The notes: generated by a model from the letters alone, not told the origin. A stretch of 64,000 nucleotides of DNA from Flavobacteriales bacterium UBA1494 (GCA_905182175.1 CAJJAT010000003.1:1-64000); one strand, 5' to 3'; positions 28,766 to 38,348 are shown, counted from the first letter of the stretch. Numbers and translations: made by a program.

Positions 28766-29077
28766 TTAGTTAGAATAAATAGTTACCAAAGAAACCATCT
28801 GCCCCAACAAAATTAGGACTGGTAAAATAATAAGAAAAGAAGGAAAAAGAAGTTGCGTCAATGGCGCTTTGGCTTTCTTGTTTTCTTTGGCAATGGTTAC
28901 AAAACTGCTAATGGCCATAATAGAGAACAGGAGGTAGAGTATTCTCATAAAAATGTCTTTGCCAACAGAACTTCCCCCTTCGGTTTTAGCCCAGTACAAG
29001 TTCAATACCATGGCAATGATGAAAATGAAATAGGAGAAGATTAAAATTACAAAGGCTTTTTTTTGTGCTTCATTCAT
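28766..29077 (-). CDS. Small membrane protein of unknown function
   Basis: The 103 residues hold three hydrophobic segments (about 8-28, 45-62, 76-99) separated by charged loops with a Lys-rich stretch (AKENKKAKAP). The frame starts with ATG (MNEAQKK) and is intact. I do not recognise a family. The cytoplasmic side should carry the Lys-rich loop by the positive-inside rule. Confidence 0.55.
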   Translation of the reverse strand: MNEAQKKAFVILIFSYFIFIIAMVLNLYWAKTEGGSSVGKDIFMRILYLLFSIMAISSFVTIAKENKKAKAPLTQLLFPSFLIILPVLILLGQMVSLVTIYSN

Positions 29078-29121
29078 GCGTTCAAAACTAATCTTAAAAT
29101 AAATCCAATTGCTAATTAGCG

Positions 29122-29490
29122 CTTTCTAGTTGTAATAAATATTTCTGTGCTGATAATCCTCCTGCCTAAGCAATAAATTTTATCAAGGTATGGAAAGAAG
29201 ATTGGTATGAATAGCGTTTGCGCCTTTGGCAGCTGTACTGCTTTAATCGCTTTGGCATTTCCTGGTGGTTTAGATGATCTTAAGTAGCTCCTCGTTTTTC
29301 CAAATGGGGTTTTCTGTACTTCAGGCCAAACAAATTTTTAAACTTCTGTGCCGATGAATCGAATGGGTGAGCCCAACTTCATTTCTTTTTTGTTGCTGTA
29401 TTTGTCTAATTGAGAATACTTCTCCAATTCCTGAGGAACTGTTAAGAAAGTCCGTTGTTTGCAATTTGGATTGATTTTTCGAATAAAAAG
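29122..29490 (-). pseudogene. Unidentified decayed coding sequence
   Basis: One minus-strand frame reads almost through the region: TLFIRKINPNCKQRTFLTV, PQELEKYSQLDKYSNKKEMK, LGSPIRFIGTEV, a TAA, then KFVWPEVQKTPFGKTRSY and PPGNAKAIKAVQLPKAQ. The amino-acid composition looks like real protein. Start and upstream part are missing. No family is recognised, so this is an inference from the open frame and composition. Confidence 0.35.
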
Positions 29491-29614
29491 CGTTGGTTAC
29501 GTTAGGGTATTTTCAAGCACATGAAACAAGTCTATTTTTAGATGTCTCAATACCTAATCCTTTAATTGGCGAGTTACTTTATAGGCCGTGTAGAAGCATT
29601 ATCGTCACTGTCCT

Positions 29615-30326
29615 TTATTCGCCTGCGTTTTGCACTGTAATCTGCTCTCTAATATTGGCTTTAATGAATTTTACATAGTTGTACCCTTGTTCATATATGG
29701 TGATCATGCTGCTCTTGTAAACTCTCCCAGATTTCAAGTAATTCATAAACTCATCCTTCTTCCGCAACTCATAAAACACCTTGCCATCGAAAGAGTAATT
29801 AACAGGTGAGGGGTAGATGTAGGGAGCATTTTGATCCATATAAGAAAGTCCTGTTTTTAAAACAAATTCCTTTTCCACATAAAACCATTCTTTAATGCCC
29901 GGATAGACAGTATTGTGTAAATTTAAGTAATACCAGATTAAACTATCTTTTCGTTGAATGGTCATCTCTGGGTCTGAGTTAATTCGCTTGTCGCTTGTAC
30001 GTATTGGCAGTTGCATTAAACGGTATGTAAGAGGTAAAATGGTCTAAATAGATGTTGAGGCTATCTTCGTCTACAGTTCCTCTTTGGTATTTTAGCAGAG
30101 AGTCATGGGATCGAGCCATGGTTTTATAAAGGGTAATTATTTTATCCAAAACCAAGGAGTCAGCATATAAATCCTTGCTGATGTCTTGTAACAATTGTTC
30201 TTTTTTGGTTTCTAATTTCTTGCCTTCTCGCCATTCATTTACAATAAAGGAGACAGTAATGCCAGCAATAATAATAATAAAATCAAAAAAATAAGATGAT
30301 TTAGACTTTCGTAGAGTTCTTGACAT
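29615..30326 (-). pseudogene. Membrane-anchored protein gene split by a frameshift
   Basis: The ATG at 30326 opens MSRTLRKSKSS, a membrane segment (FFDFIIIIAGITVSFIVNEW), then a helical region (KLETKKEQLLQDISKDLYADS). The first frame stops just after FNATANTYKRQAN at 29979. The second (from about 30010) continues RTSDKRINSDPEMTIQRKD to ITVQNAGE. The overlap shows one gene of about 235 codons broken once. The N-terminus resembles Bacteroidota proteins of the DUF6090 kind with a single anchor and an external helical domain; the match is tentative. Confidence 0.6.
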
Positions 30327-30379
30327 ACAAAATAAGTTTAATCAAGACGAAGCTAAACTATTTAGATTTAAAAAACGAA

Positions 30380-31126
30380 CTAGTCTAATTTGCTTAAGAA
30401 CAATTGCATGGCCTTTTTTTTCTTATCGTCAAAATCAAAATTGATGTAAGTTGTGAGGTATTCCTTTAAGCTTGCTTCACTAATAATGCGTTGCGTTGAG
30501 GTTTTAATGCATTGGTCTAACTGACTTAATCCTTCTTGCATTACCTGGTTGAATTGTGTGATAAATTCATCAGATAACTTTTTGTTGCTTACCCATGCAG
30601 CAAAAACAAAAGGCAAGCCTGTTAATGTTTGCCATTCCTCAGCCAAGTCAAATTGGTACGCATAGTTTTTTTCGAAATTGAAGGTTCTGTCACCAATAAT
30701 GACGCCCGCTGTTGTTGCAGAAACTTTACTTTCAAATCCTGGTTCTCCAGCAATAAATTCAGGTTCTATTTTCCAAAGTTCTCGGCACAGCACCCTGCAT
30801 AAGTTCACAGACGTTCTTGAATGATAATCCAGATAGATGGTCTTTATGTCATTTAGTGGAACATCGCTTACTAGTAACACAGACTTTACTTTACCAACAG
30901 CACCGATGCAATAGTTGGAGATGACGTGGGCCTCTTTTAATTTTGGAATTGCTGCTACGGGAATTAAGCCTAAATCAACCTCTCCGTCAATTAGTTTTCT
31001 AGCACATTCAGATGGAATGTCTTTGTGCAATATAATCTGCTCTAAAAATGAGAAATTGTTCTCAATACCAAACACTAAAGGTGTTGTGTTGAGGTACGAA
31101 ACAATAGAGATTTTTACTTTTTCCAA
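30380..31126 (-). CDS. mqnA: Chorismate dehydratase (futalosine menaquinone pathway)
   Basis: Converts chorismate to 3-enolpyruvylbenzoate, the first step of the futalosine pathway. The signature is VKISIVSYLNTTPLVFGIE near the N-terminus, with VDLGLIPVAAIPKL and GEPGFESKVSATTAGVIIGD. No ATG precedes the conserved VSYLNT. Candidate starts are TTG at 31126 (MEKVKIS, chosen), 31132 or 31147; the last lies inside a TAACTTTG promoter-like box (31145-31152) and is improbable. Partners mqnB and mqnD are at 40185-41657. Confidence 0.88.
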   Translation of the reverse strand: MEKVKISIVSYLNTTPLVFGIENNFSFLEQIILHKDIPSECARKLIDGEVDLGLIPVAAIPKLKEAHVISNYCIGAVGKVKSVLLVSDVPLNDIKTIYLDYHSRTSVNLCRVLCRELWKIEPEFIAGEPGFESKVSATTAGVIIGDRTFNFEKNYAYQFDLAEEWQTLTGLPFVFAAWVSNKKLSDEFITQFNQVMQEGLSQLDQCIKTSTQRIISEASLKEYLTTYINFDFDDKKKKAMQLFLSKLD

Positions 31127-31149
31127 CTTCAAAAATTCAAAGAACAAAG

Positions 31150-31950
31150 TTAAGCAGTCAAACTTGAATTTACTCGCTCTTTCTGGTTCTTTTTGTGCAA
31201 CGTAATGGTCGCTGCAACCGCCGAAATAATGGCGACAAATGAGGACAAGGCTATTCCAATGAACGGGATGGCTAGAATGAGTGTAAATAAAAGACCATTA
31301 CCAATCACAATTTCTCTGTTTTTCTTCATGTAATTGACACTTTCTGAAACGCTAAATTTCTTGCGTTCTAAGTTGTAATCAATAAAAGAGAAGCCGTAGT
31401 AATAGGCAGAAACGATGATAAGAATAGGGGAGGCTCCAAAGCCTAAAAGAGGAACGAAACTCAATCCAAAAAGTAAAACGATAAACAACAATTCGAAGGC
31501 GAAATTTCGAATGCTTATTCTAATTCCTCTTGCAATATCGATTAACAATTGTTTGAAAGTAAAAGGGTAGTCGCTTCCCTCTAAAATCCGTTCGGTGCGT
31601 TCAGAAACAATTGCTAAGACTGGTGACATTAAAATTAGAACAACATGACCACCTAGAAACGCAAGGACTAGAAAAATCAATATTTTTAAGACAATCCAAA
31701 GAAAGATGCGCACCATTGAAGCAAGAAAATCTGAGCCCCAAAACTCCCAACTTTCGAAATTTATCAAAGCCTCCATCCAAATCAATACATCATCAGAGAG
31801 TTCGCCTAAAAAATGAAAACCAGTGGTGAAAAACAAAATGTTCAACACAACTGGCCATAAGAAGTAGCGTTTCATGTTGTTTTTAAAAACGAACTCAATG
31901 GCGCTGCCGTAAGAGGAAAGAGCGATGATGAGGTTTGAGAATAGGTTCAT
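31150..31950 (-). CDS. EI24/CysZ-like membrane protein
   Basis: The 266 residues have about four strong membrane segments and the motifs WPVVLNILFF, LGGHVVLILMSPVLA and SFVPLLGFGASP, followed by YYYGFSFIDYNLERKKFS, all typical of the EI24 domain family that includes sulphate transporter CysZ. Whether this one carries sulphate is not known; sulphate genes are absent nearby. Its start overlaps the restriction gene stop by four bases (ATGA). Confidence 0.7.
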   Translation of the reverse strand: MNLFSNLIIALSSYGSAIEFVFKNNMKRYFLWPVVLNILFFTTGFHFLGELSDDVLIWMEALINFESWEFWGSDFLASMVRIFLWIVLKILIFLVLAFLGGHVVLILMSPVLAIVSERTERILEGSDYPFTFKQLLIDIARGIRISIRNFAFELLFIVLLFGLSFVPLLGFGASPILIIVSAYYYGFSFIDYNLERKKFSVSESVNYMKKNREIVIGNGLLFTLILAIPFIGIALSSFVAIISAVAATITLHKKNQKERVNSSLTA

Positions 31951-32690
31951 GGATTTGTTTTCAAATACTCTATCAAAGTTAATGGCTTTTTAGCATCATC
32001 CCTCAGATTACAACACCAAAACTCCCGCATGCCGTATTTCCATTTTTGTAAATGTTGAGGTTTTTCGTGGATTTGTTTTACCAAAGATGGTTTGTCAATC
32101 CAACCCATTAAAAAAGTATCTGTTTTGTACCGATATGCAGCCAATTGCTTGTAAACCTTTTCCAAGTTTATTTTTCGGTCTTCGAGTTTTTCGACAAGCT
32201 CAGCAGAGTTCGTACCCGAGAAGCTAGAGAGATCAATGGCTTGCTTTCTTAACCAGTCGTCTTTTCGCATTCGTAATTGTTTGAAAACGAGTTGTACATG
32301 AAGATCTGCATCCAGTTGTTCAATCGTTTTTTCTTGTCTTCGAATCAGTTTAATATCCCTTCGCCTTAACATTTCCTGCAAGTCTTGGTCAACATCGGGA
32401 ATGAGGGAGGTTTTAAGTTCAATGTCTACTTTTTTGAAACTTGTTTCGAAAACAAAATCAATGTCCATTCCCGAGGAGTGGTCTTTTATGTTAGACTGTT
32501 TAAATTCAATTTCGTGAAACTTTGCCCATTTTTTAAATGCCAATTCACCCACATATCCTCTCAGCTTACTATCCAAAGCCACATTGGGGTGTCTGTTTCT
32601 CAGGTTATCAATAAAGTTTTGTTGCAATGCTTTTTCTAGAGCAGGTAGAATTTCTTCTTTTGTTAGCGGTATGTGAACGATTGAGCTCAC
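31947..32690 (-). CDS. Predicted restriction endonuclease (PD-(D/E)XK fold) of a compact R-M pair
   Basis: A 247-residue protein whose start overlaps the methylase stop (ATGA). Residues 70-95 show a nuclease-like core: an upstream GELAFKKW helix with Glu49, Asp76/Asp78 in GMDIDFVFE, and IELKTS with Glu91-x-Lys93. This is the E...D...ExK layout of PD-(D/E)XK enzymes. The remainder is helical and charged. It is far shorter than type III Res subunits and has no helicase motifs, so a type II enzyme is the best interpretation. The cleavage site is unknown. Confidence 0.65.
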   Translation of the reverse strand: MSSIVHIPLTKEEILPALEKALQQNFIDNLRNRHPNVALDSKLRGYVGELAFKKWAKFHEIEFKQSNIKDHSSGMDIDFVFETSFKKVDIELKTSLIPDVDQDLQEMLRRRDIKLIRRQEKTIEQLDADLHVQLVFKQLRMRKDDWLRKQAIDLSSFSGTNSAELVEKLEDRKINLEKVYKQLAAYRYKTDTFLMGWIDKPSLVKQIHEKPQHLQKWKYGMREFWCCNLRDDAKKPLTLIEYLKTNP

Positions 32691-33964
32691 TTTTTAATCT
32701 GAACTTTAAGGTATTGTAGTTGATTATCCTCCAACCCTTCTACTTTTTTTCCTCTTCTGTTTTCGAAGCCCTCAATAGCTGCTTTGTTTCTAGCATAGGT
32801 TACATCTTCGCAAATCCTGTTTTCATTGTTGGTGATCAAGGTGCAACTTCTTTTTCCACCGTCCTTTTTATTTTGCAACATGGTTGCATGCAGCGTAGTA
32901 CCGCTGCCAGCAAAAAAGTCTAAAATGTTGGTGTTTTTTTGCGGAATTAAATTGATTACAAATTGCAGTAGATCAGTTGGTTTTGGATAGCTGAAAATGT
33001 CTTGTTTCAAGATGTCTTTCAGCTCATTGCTCCCTTTTGCATTGTTAAAATCAATCAATGCTCGGTATGGAAGTTGACGAACTCTTTTTTGGTCCTTGTT
33101 GTCAACAAACTGATATTGTTTGATGTATACTTTCCACCCTTTTGGCGTTTCTTTAAAAACGATGTAATCGTTGGTTAAACCCCATTCAAATTTATCTTTT
33201 CCCCAGCGCCATGTATTTGGTTTTCCAAAAAGTCCACCAGAAAGCATCTTGGTTCCATTGGGTGCAGTAATTTCATAATCTAAGGTCTTACTATAACTGC
33301 CTTTGTAATCTAGATCACGGAGATAGTATTTCCCCCTGCGTGTAATAAATTTGTCTTCAAATTTGTATTTAATGTCGTTTTCAACATCAACTGTTTCCTG
33401 ACTAAAAACCAACGTATTAATGTTGCTAGCGTAACACAACATATAGTCAAATTCTACCGCTACCTGCTTGCTATCGTGACCACTGCCTGCTTTATTTTTT
33501 CGAATAAAATTAGCGACAAAATTCTGTTCACCAAAAATACCATCGCAAATCAATTTCAATCGAGCTTGTTCTGCATCATCTATTGCTAAAAAGATTGCCC
33601 CATTTTTAGAAAGTAAGGTTTGGGCAATTACAAGTCGCTTGTACATAAAAGAAGACCAAGTTGAATGCCTAATTTCATCTTCGGTATTAAAGTAAGCATC
33701 GGTGTATTTAAAATCTTTGTTACCGGTGTTGTACGGTGGGTCAATGTAAATTAAATCAAAATTTTCCCCATTTTTTTGAAGCAGGTGAAGTCCAGCTAAA
33801 TTGTCCCCTTCAATTAATTGATGCAATGGGCCTTCATTTCCTACTTTTCGAGTTTTTACCTCTTGTAACGAAAGCTTGTTTTTAAAAATAGATTGCTCAA
33901 TTTCTTCTACCTTATTTTCCCAATAAAGTCCGTTATGATATATGAAGTTGGTTTTGTTTTTCAA
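32687..33964 (-). CDS. Beta-class DNA methyltransferase (N6-adenine or N4-cytosine)
   Basis: The catalytic motif DPPYNTG (75-78) is N-terminal and the AdoMet motif DFFAGSGTT is C-terminal (about 350), the permuted order of beta-class enzymes such as type III Mod and several type II methylases. The middle 200 residues form the target-recognition region. The downstream gene overlaps it by four bases and should be the cognate endonuclease. The pair lies between housekeeping genes, which suggests insertion by transfer, but base composition does not differ visibly. Confidence 0.85.
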   Translation of the reverse strand: MKNKTNFIYHNGLYWENKVEEIEQSIFKNKLSLQEVKTRKVGNEGPLHQLIEGDNLAGLHLLQKNGENFDLIYIDPPYNTGNKDFKYTDAYFNTEDEIRHSTWSSFMYKRLVIAQTLLSKNGAIFLAIDDAEQARLKLICDGIFGEQNFVANFIRKNKAGSGHDSKQVAVEFDYMLCYASNINTLVFSQETVDVENDIKYKFEDKFITRRGKYYLRDLDYKGSYSKTLDYEITAPNGTKMLSGGLFGKPNTWRWGKDKFEWGLTNDYIVFKETPKGWKVYIKQYQFVDNKDQKRVRQLPYRALIDFNNAKGSNELKDILKQDIFSYPKPTDLLQFVINLIPQKNTNILDFFAGSGTTLHATMLQNKKDGGKRSCTLITNNENRICEDVTYARNKAAIEGFENRRGKKVEGLEDNQLQYLKVQIKK

Positions 33965-34214
33965 ATTTATTCTTTTGAGAAGAAAATCTAAGCGTCAAAA
34001 ATGATAATAAAAGTTGAACGGTAAAAGACTAAGGCGGTCTTAGAACGAATTTAACTGTAATGGATGTTTTTTTAACTTATGTGTTGAATTATTAGTCTTT
34101 CATCTATTCTATTTAGCCTTTTCTCGTAACTAAACTCTCTTCTCTTCCACCTCTTTAAACTAACTCTTAACTTCTAGCCTCTTTCTTCTAACCTTAAAAT
34201 CAACCAAATGAATT

Positions 34215-35378
34215 CTACAAACTTCTCCTGTCTAATTCTTTGCGGATTAAATTCAACTCCCTTCCGGTTTGTCCTGCGACAGAAGTATTTTCATCTGCTC
34301 TTCGAATCAAATACGGCATTACCTCCTTTACAGGGCCATAGGGTACATATTTAGCTACATTAAAGTTAACTTTAGAAAGGTTAAAACTGATGTGGTCGCT
34401 CATGCCTAGTAATTGAGAAAAATAGATCCTACTGTCGTCCTCTAGGACTTGATGATCTTTCATGATTTCTGTTAATAGCAAAGAACTTTTTTCATTGTGT
34501 GTTCCTGCACAAATAGAAATTCGTCCGAGGTTTTCAACGCAAAATTGAATAGCTCTGTCGTAGTCAACATCTGTTGCAGACTTTGATGGTTGGATAGGTG
34601 AGAGGTAGCCCATTTTGGTTGCCCTATTTCTTTCCTTTTCCATATAAGCACCTCTAACAATCTTTAAACCAATGTAAAAGTTTCCCTCCTCCGCTTTTTG
34701 GTAAAGATTCTTAATGTAAAAGAATCTATCGTGCCGATACATTTGAGCTGTGTTATATACGATAGCCCTTTTAAGGTTATATCGTGTCATCAGCAAATGC
34801 GCTATTTCATCAATCGCATTTTGAATCCAACTTTCCTCGGCGTCAATCATTAAAGGAATGTTTGCATTGAAGGCATTCTGAGCAATTATATCAACCCTAT
34901 TTCGTCCTTTTAAAAACTCGATGTTTTCTTGTTCAGACAAAACTGTTCCTGCGCTTATTTTTTCCAACAGGTCAAACTCAATTAACCCTGTCAATTTAAT
35001 GACGCAAAAAGGCACGTTTCCATCTAGTTTTGCTCTTTCAATAGAAGATACAGCTTTACCCAAACAATGGTCAAAATCCGCTTCGTTTTGCTTTCCTTCA
35101 ACGGAATAATCTAAAATGGTTTTGACATTATAATTAGCTAGACCTTGAATGGTGTTTTCGCAGTCTAAAATATCTTCGCCTCCACAAAAGTGGTCAAACA
35201 CCGTCCATTTAATAAGACCCTTTACCGGCAAACCAAGGTTTAAAGCTAGCATGGTTAACTTTGTTCCAATATTGTTTAGCCAAGATATTGCTAAAACTTT
35301 AAAAACAAAATGAGCTTTTTTTAATTCTCTGTCGCTTCTGTTAGCAAAAGCAATCTTTGTATTTTCAAATGACAACAT
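34215..35378 (-). CDS. Proline dehydrogenase
   Basis: An FAD enzyme that oxidises proline to pyrroline-5-carboxylate. The barrel motifs are visible: ILDYSVEG, VIKLTGL, IPLMIDAEESW, YNTAQMYR, GLKIVRGAYMEKER, ICAGTHNE, and the C-terminal signature YGPVKEVMPYLIRRADENTS with the substrate-binding Arg pair. The 387 residues correspond to a monofunctional enzyme, so a separate P5C dehydrogenase must exist elsewhere. It overlaps the fabD stop by one base (TAATG). Confidence 0.93.
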   Translation of the reverse strand: MLSFENTKIAFANRSDRELKKAHFVFKVLAISWLNNIGTKLTMLALNLGLPVKGLIKWTVFDHFCGGEDILDCENTIQGLANYNVKTILDYSVEGKQNEADFDHCLGKAVSSIERAKLDGNVPFCVIKLTGLIEFDLLEKISAGTVLSEQENIEFLKGRNRVDIIAQNAFNANIPLMIDAEESWIQNAIDEIAHLLMTRYNLKRAIVYNTAQMYRHDRFFYIKNLYQKAEEGNFYIGLKIVRGAYMEKERNRATKMGYLSPIQPSKSATDVDYDRAIQFCVENLGRISICAGTHNEKSSLLLTEIMKDHQVLEDDSRIYFSQLLGMSDHISFNLSKVNFNVAKYVPYGPVKEVMPYLIRRADENTSVAGQTGRELNLIRKELDRRSL

Positions 35379-36262
35379 TAAATAACGGCGCTTTCAGTTG
35401 GAAACTTACGATCTACTTTTTTTATTAGACCCTGTAATACTTTTCCCGGACCAACCTCTACTAAATGTTCCGCACCATCTGCAATCATTTGTTGCATAGT
35501 TTGTGTCCATTTAACTGCTCCAGTAAGTTGTGCAATTAAATTCTCTTTAATTTCATCTGGAGAAGTAACCCCTTTTGCGACAACATTTTGATAAATTGGA
35601 CAGATCGGAGATTTAATTTCAGTTTCCTTTATCGCCGCTTCTAATTCTGCTCTAGCCGGCTCCATTAAAGGAGAATGGAATGCTCCACCCACAGGCAGTT
35701 TAATGGCTCGTTTCGCTCCTGCTTCAGTTAATCTTTCGCAAGCTTCGTCTATGCCTGCTATACTTCCTGAAATAACCAATTGTCCGGGACAGTTGTAATT
35801 TGCCGCGACAACAACTTCATTTATTTCAGAACAAATTCGTTCCACAACAGCATCCTCTAGACCTAAAACTGCAGCCATAGTTGAAGGCTCAGCTTCGCAA
35901 GCTTTTTGCATTGCATTCGCTCTTTTTGCCACTAAACTTAAGCCATCTTTAAAGCTCATTGCTCCACAAGCAACTAATGCGGAAAATTCGCCCAAAGAAT
36001 GACCTGCTGCCATACTTGGTTGAAAACTGTCTCCTAATTCCTTCGCTAAAATAACGGAATGCAAAAATATAGCAGGTTGCGTAACATTGGTTTGTTTCAA
36101 GGCTTGATCTGTTCCAGAAAACATTATTTCTGTTATGTTGAAACCTAAGATCTCATTTGCTTTTTCAAATAACGCATTGGCGTCTTCTGATGAATCGTAA
36201 AGATCTTGACCCATTCCCACAAATTGGGCTCCTTGACCTGGAAAAACGTATGCTTTTTTCAT
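35378..36262 (-). CDS. fabD: Malonyl-CoA:ACP transacylase
   Basis: Loads malonate onto acyl carrier protein for fatty acid synthesis. The N-terminal FPGQGAQFVGMG, active-site Ser in AGHSLGEFSAL, and His in VGGAFHSPLMEPA are all in place. It has 294 residues. Cotranscribed with proline dehydrogenase through a one-base overlap, an odd pairing of pathways. Confidence 0.95.
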   Translation of the reverse strand: MKKAYVFPGQGAQFVGMGQDLYDSSEDANALFEKANEILGFNITEIMFSGTDQALKQTNVTQPAIFLHSVILAKELGDSFQPSMAAGHSLGEFSALVACGAMSFKDGLSLVAKRANAMQKACEAEPSTMAAVLGLEDAVVERICSEINEVVVAANYNCPGQLVISGSIAGIDEACERLTEAGAKRAIKLPVGGAFHSPLMEPARAELEAAIKETEIKSPICPIYQNVVAKGVTSPDEIKENLIAQLTGAVKWTQTMQQMIADGAEHLVEVGPGKVLQGLIKKVDRKFPTESAVI

Positions 36263-36278
36263 AATATATTTGATGTAA

Positions 36279-36312
36279 TAATGCCTGACTTTTTAAAAAA
36301 GGTCAGGCATTA
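36279..36312 (-). terminator. Strong hairpin after the Bax-inhibitor gene
   Basis: TAATGCCTGAC and GTCAGGCATTA pair perfectly over 11 bp, and the inner TTTTT/AAAAAA can extend the stem. It lies in the 73 bases between the BI-1 stop and the fabD start, both on the minus strand, so it probably separates the two transcripts. Confidence 0.55.
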
Positions 36313-36335
36313 AAATTAGGTTGTTTTATTCTCAT

Positions 36336-37070
36336 TTATCTTCTATCGCCGAATAATCTCAACAACATCATGAACAAGTTTACAAAATCTAAATACAAAT
36401 TTAATGCTCCCATAATTGCCAGCTTGTTCGCTGATTCAGAACCATATTCAACACCTGCACCAATTCTTTTCAACTTTTGAACATCGTAAGCAGTTAGCCC
36501 TGTGAATACCAAAACTCCAGCACAGCTGATAATTAAATCTAACATGCTACTGCCGATGAACATATTTACAACTGAAGCTATAATAACTCCAATTAATGCC
36601 ATAATTAAGATAGATCCAAACTTTGTAAGGTCTTGTTTTGTTGTATAACCCAAGACAGCCATTACTCCAAAGGTTGCAGCTGTAATAAAAAAGGTAGAGG
36701 CAATACTTGAGGTTGTATATGCTAAAAATATAAAACTCATACTAACTCCCATTACCGATGAATACAGAACAAATAAACCGAGCAGAGCAACCGACGACAA
36801 TTTAGAGAATGCGAAAGACATCACTAAAATAAATGCCAATGGAGCAAACATAACTACATATCCTAAAAAAGTAGCACCTCCCATTGGGTCTACCAAATTG
36901 GCCATTAGCTCTGGTGAATTTCCAAACCAGTAAGCTAAAAAACCTGTAATTGCCAATGCACATGACATGTATGTAAATACATTTGCTAAGAAACTTTTTG
37001 TGGTATCTTGAGCCTGAACATGATCCGCGCTATATTCGGGATTGCTGTTGTTATTTGAATAATCTATCAT
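36336..37070 (-). CDS. Bax inhibitor-1/YccA family membrane protein
   Basis: There are seven hydrophobic segments across 244 residues, with the family features LANVFTYMSCALAITGFLAYW near the N-terminus and GLTAYDVQKLKRIG plus LNLYLDFVNLFMMLLRLFGD at the C-terminus. In bacteria YccA interacts with the FtsH protease and related proteins act as calcium leak channels. Which applies here is unknown. Confidence 0.9.
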   Translation of the reverse strand: MIDYSNNNSNPEYSADHVQAQDTTKSFLANVFTYMSCALAITGFLAYWFGNSPELMANLVDPMGGATFLGYVVMFAPLAFILVMSFAFSKLSSVALLGLFVLYSSVMGVSMSFIFLAYTTSSIASTFFITAATFGVMAVLGYTTKQDLTKFGSILIMALIGVIIASVVNMFIGSSMLDLIISCAGVLVFTGLTAYDVQKLKRIGAGVEYGSESANKLAIMGALNLYLDFVNLFMMLLRLFGDRR

Positions 37071-37136
37071 AATCTGGGTTTACTTTTTTCTTATCAAAAA
37101 GTGTACCTTCAACTAAAGGCTGAAATTTTGGCAGAA

Positions 37137-37751
37137 TTAAGAAAGTCTTGCTGACAATAAATGAATGAACTCTCTTCTTGTGGAATCTTTTTCAAACGCC
37201 CCAGTAAAAGCAGAAGTGGTCGTAACGGAATTTTGTTTTTGGATTCCCCTCATTTGCATGCACATGTGTTTTGCTTCAATTACTACAGCAACTCCCAAAG
37301 GATTCATTGTTTCTTGAATACAAGTCTTAATTTGATCCGTTAGACGTTCCTGTACTTGTAATCTTCTAGCGAAAGCATCGACAACTCTAGGCAGTTTACT
37401 TAACCCAACAATTTTTCCATTTGGAATGTACGCAATGTGAGCTTTTCCCATAAATGGGAGCATGTGATGCTCGCACATACTGTAGACTTCAATGTCTTTC
37501 ACGATTACCATTTGGTTGTGGTCTTCAGTAAACATTGCACCACGCAATATTTCCGCAGGATCTAAATCATATCCATGAGTTAAGTACTGCATCGCTTTCG
37601 CAACCCTCTCAGGAGTTTTCAATAAACCCTCACGCTCTATATCTTCTCCTAATTCCGAGATAATACTGCTATACATAGTAGCGATTTTCTCAATTTTCTT
37701 ATCGTTATAATCATCGGATCTAACGTAGCCCTCTATAAATTCTTCAGCCAT
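37137..37751 (-). CDS. folE: GTP cyclohydrolase I
   Basis: Forms dihydroneopterin triphosphate from GTP. The zinc ligands and active site are in [20 protein letters not shown], followed by [20 protein letters not shown] and the C-terminal zinc Cys in [10 protein letters not shown]. At 204 residues it is full length. It directly follows the PTPS-family gene with a 27-base gap, so both enzymes of the pterin branch are likely cotranscribed. Confidence 0.96.
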   Translation of the reverse strand: MAEEFIEGYVRSDDYNDKKIEKIATMYSSIISELGEDIEREGLLKTPERVAKAMQYLTHGYDLDPAEILRGAMFTEDHNQMVIVKDIEVYSMCEHHMLPFMGKAHIAYIPNGKIVGLSKLPRVVDAFARRLQVQERLTDQIKTCIQETMNPLGVAVVIEAKHMCMQMRGIQKQNSVTTTSAFTGAFEKDSTRREFIHLLSARLS

Positions 37752-37778
37752 TCTTAAAATTCTTCCTTCGGTTTATTA

Positions 37779-38198
37779 CTAACCGTAATATTCTACATAA
37801 TTATTTTCAGTCTCAGAAATCTTAACGCAATGCAGGACAGCGCCAAGCTCTTTTACAGGAATTTCTAATTGCTCCCATATCGCCGTAGCTATATTTTCAG
37901 TAGAAGTCATTAAGTCTTTCGTGAATTCGCAGTCCACATTTAAGTTTTTGTGGTCAACATGTTGTATCACTTTGTCTTTAATAATATCACCCAAAGATGA
38001 TAAATCAACAACATAACCGGTCAATGGTTCAGGAGTCCCTTTTACAGTAACCCAAAGCACATAATTATGGCCATGCCAATTGGGGTTGGAACATTTACCA
38101 AACGTTGCAAGATTTTTTTCTTCACTCCAATCTGGTCTAGCTAATTTGTGAGCTGCGCTAAAGCGTTCTCTTCTTGTAATGTGTACTATTTTAGGCAT
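37779..38198 (-). CDS. 6-pyruvoyltetrahydropterin synthase/6-carboxytetrahydropterin synthase family protein
   Basis: The zinc site is in RFSAAHKLA and NWHGHNYVLWVTVKG, preceded by the catalytic-type Cys in GKCSNP, and there is DHKNLN further on. It uses the FolE product. It could serve queuosine synthesis (QueD) or pterin synthesis; no queC, queE or sepiapterin reductase is nearby to decide, so I give no symbol. Confidence 0.85.
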   Translation of the reverse strand: MPKIVHITRRERFSAAHKLARPDWSEEKNLATFGKCSNPNWHGHNYVLWVTVKGTPEPLTGYVVDLSSLGDIIKDKVIQHVDHKNLNVDCEFTKDLMTSTENIATAIWEQLEIPVKELGAVLHCVKISETENNYVEYYG

Positions 38199-38348
38199 GC
38201 TTCTTTAATTTTTTACAAATATAATTGGTTGACTTCATTAATCAACTCAATTTTTAAACAATAAATCTTGCATTCCTGTTCTTAAATTAATTAATTTAAT
38301 GCTAATTATTTCTTCCTTTGTTTACTTTCTGTTTCAAGCATTAGGGCT

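Noticed and set aside
37752-37778. Riboswitch or leader for the pterin genes
   Set aside because: The gap is only 27 bases and the region upstream of the PTPS gene shows no conserved structured element that I recognise.
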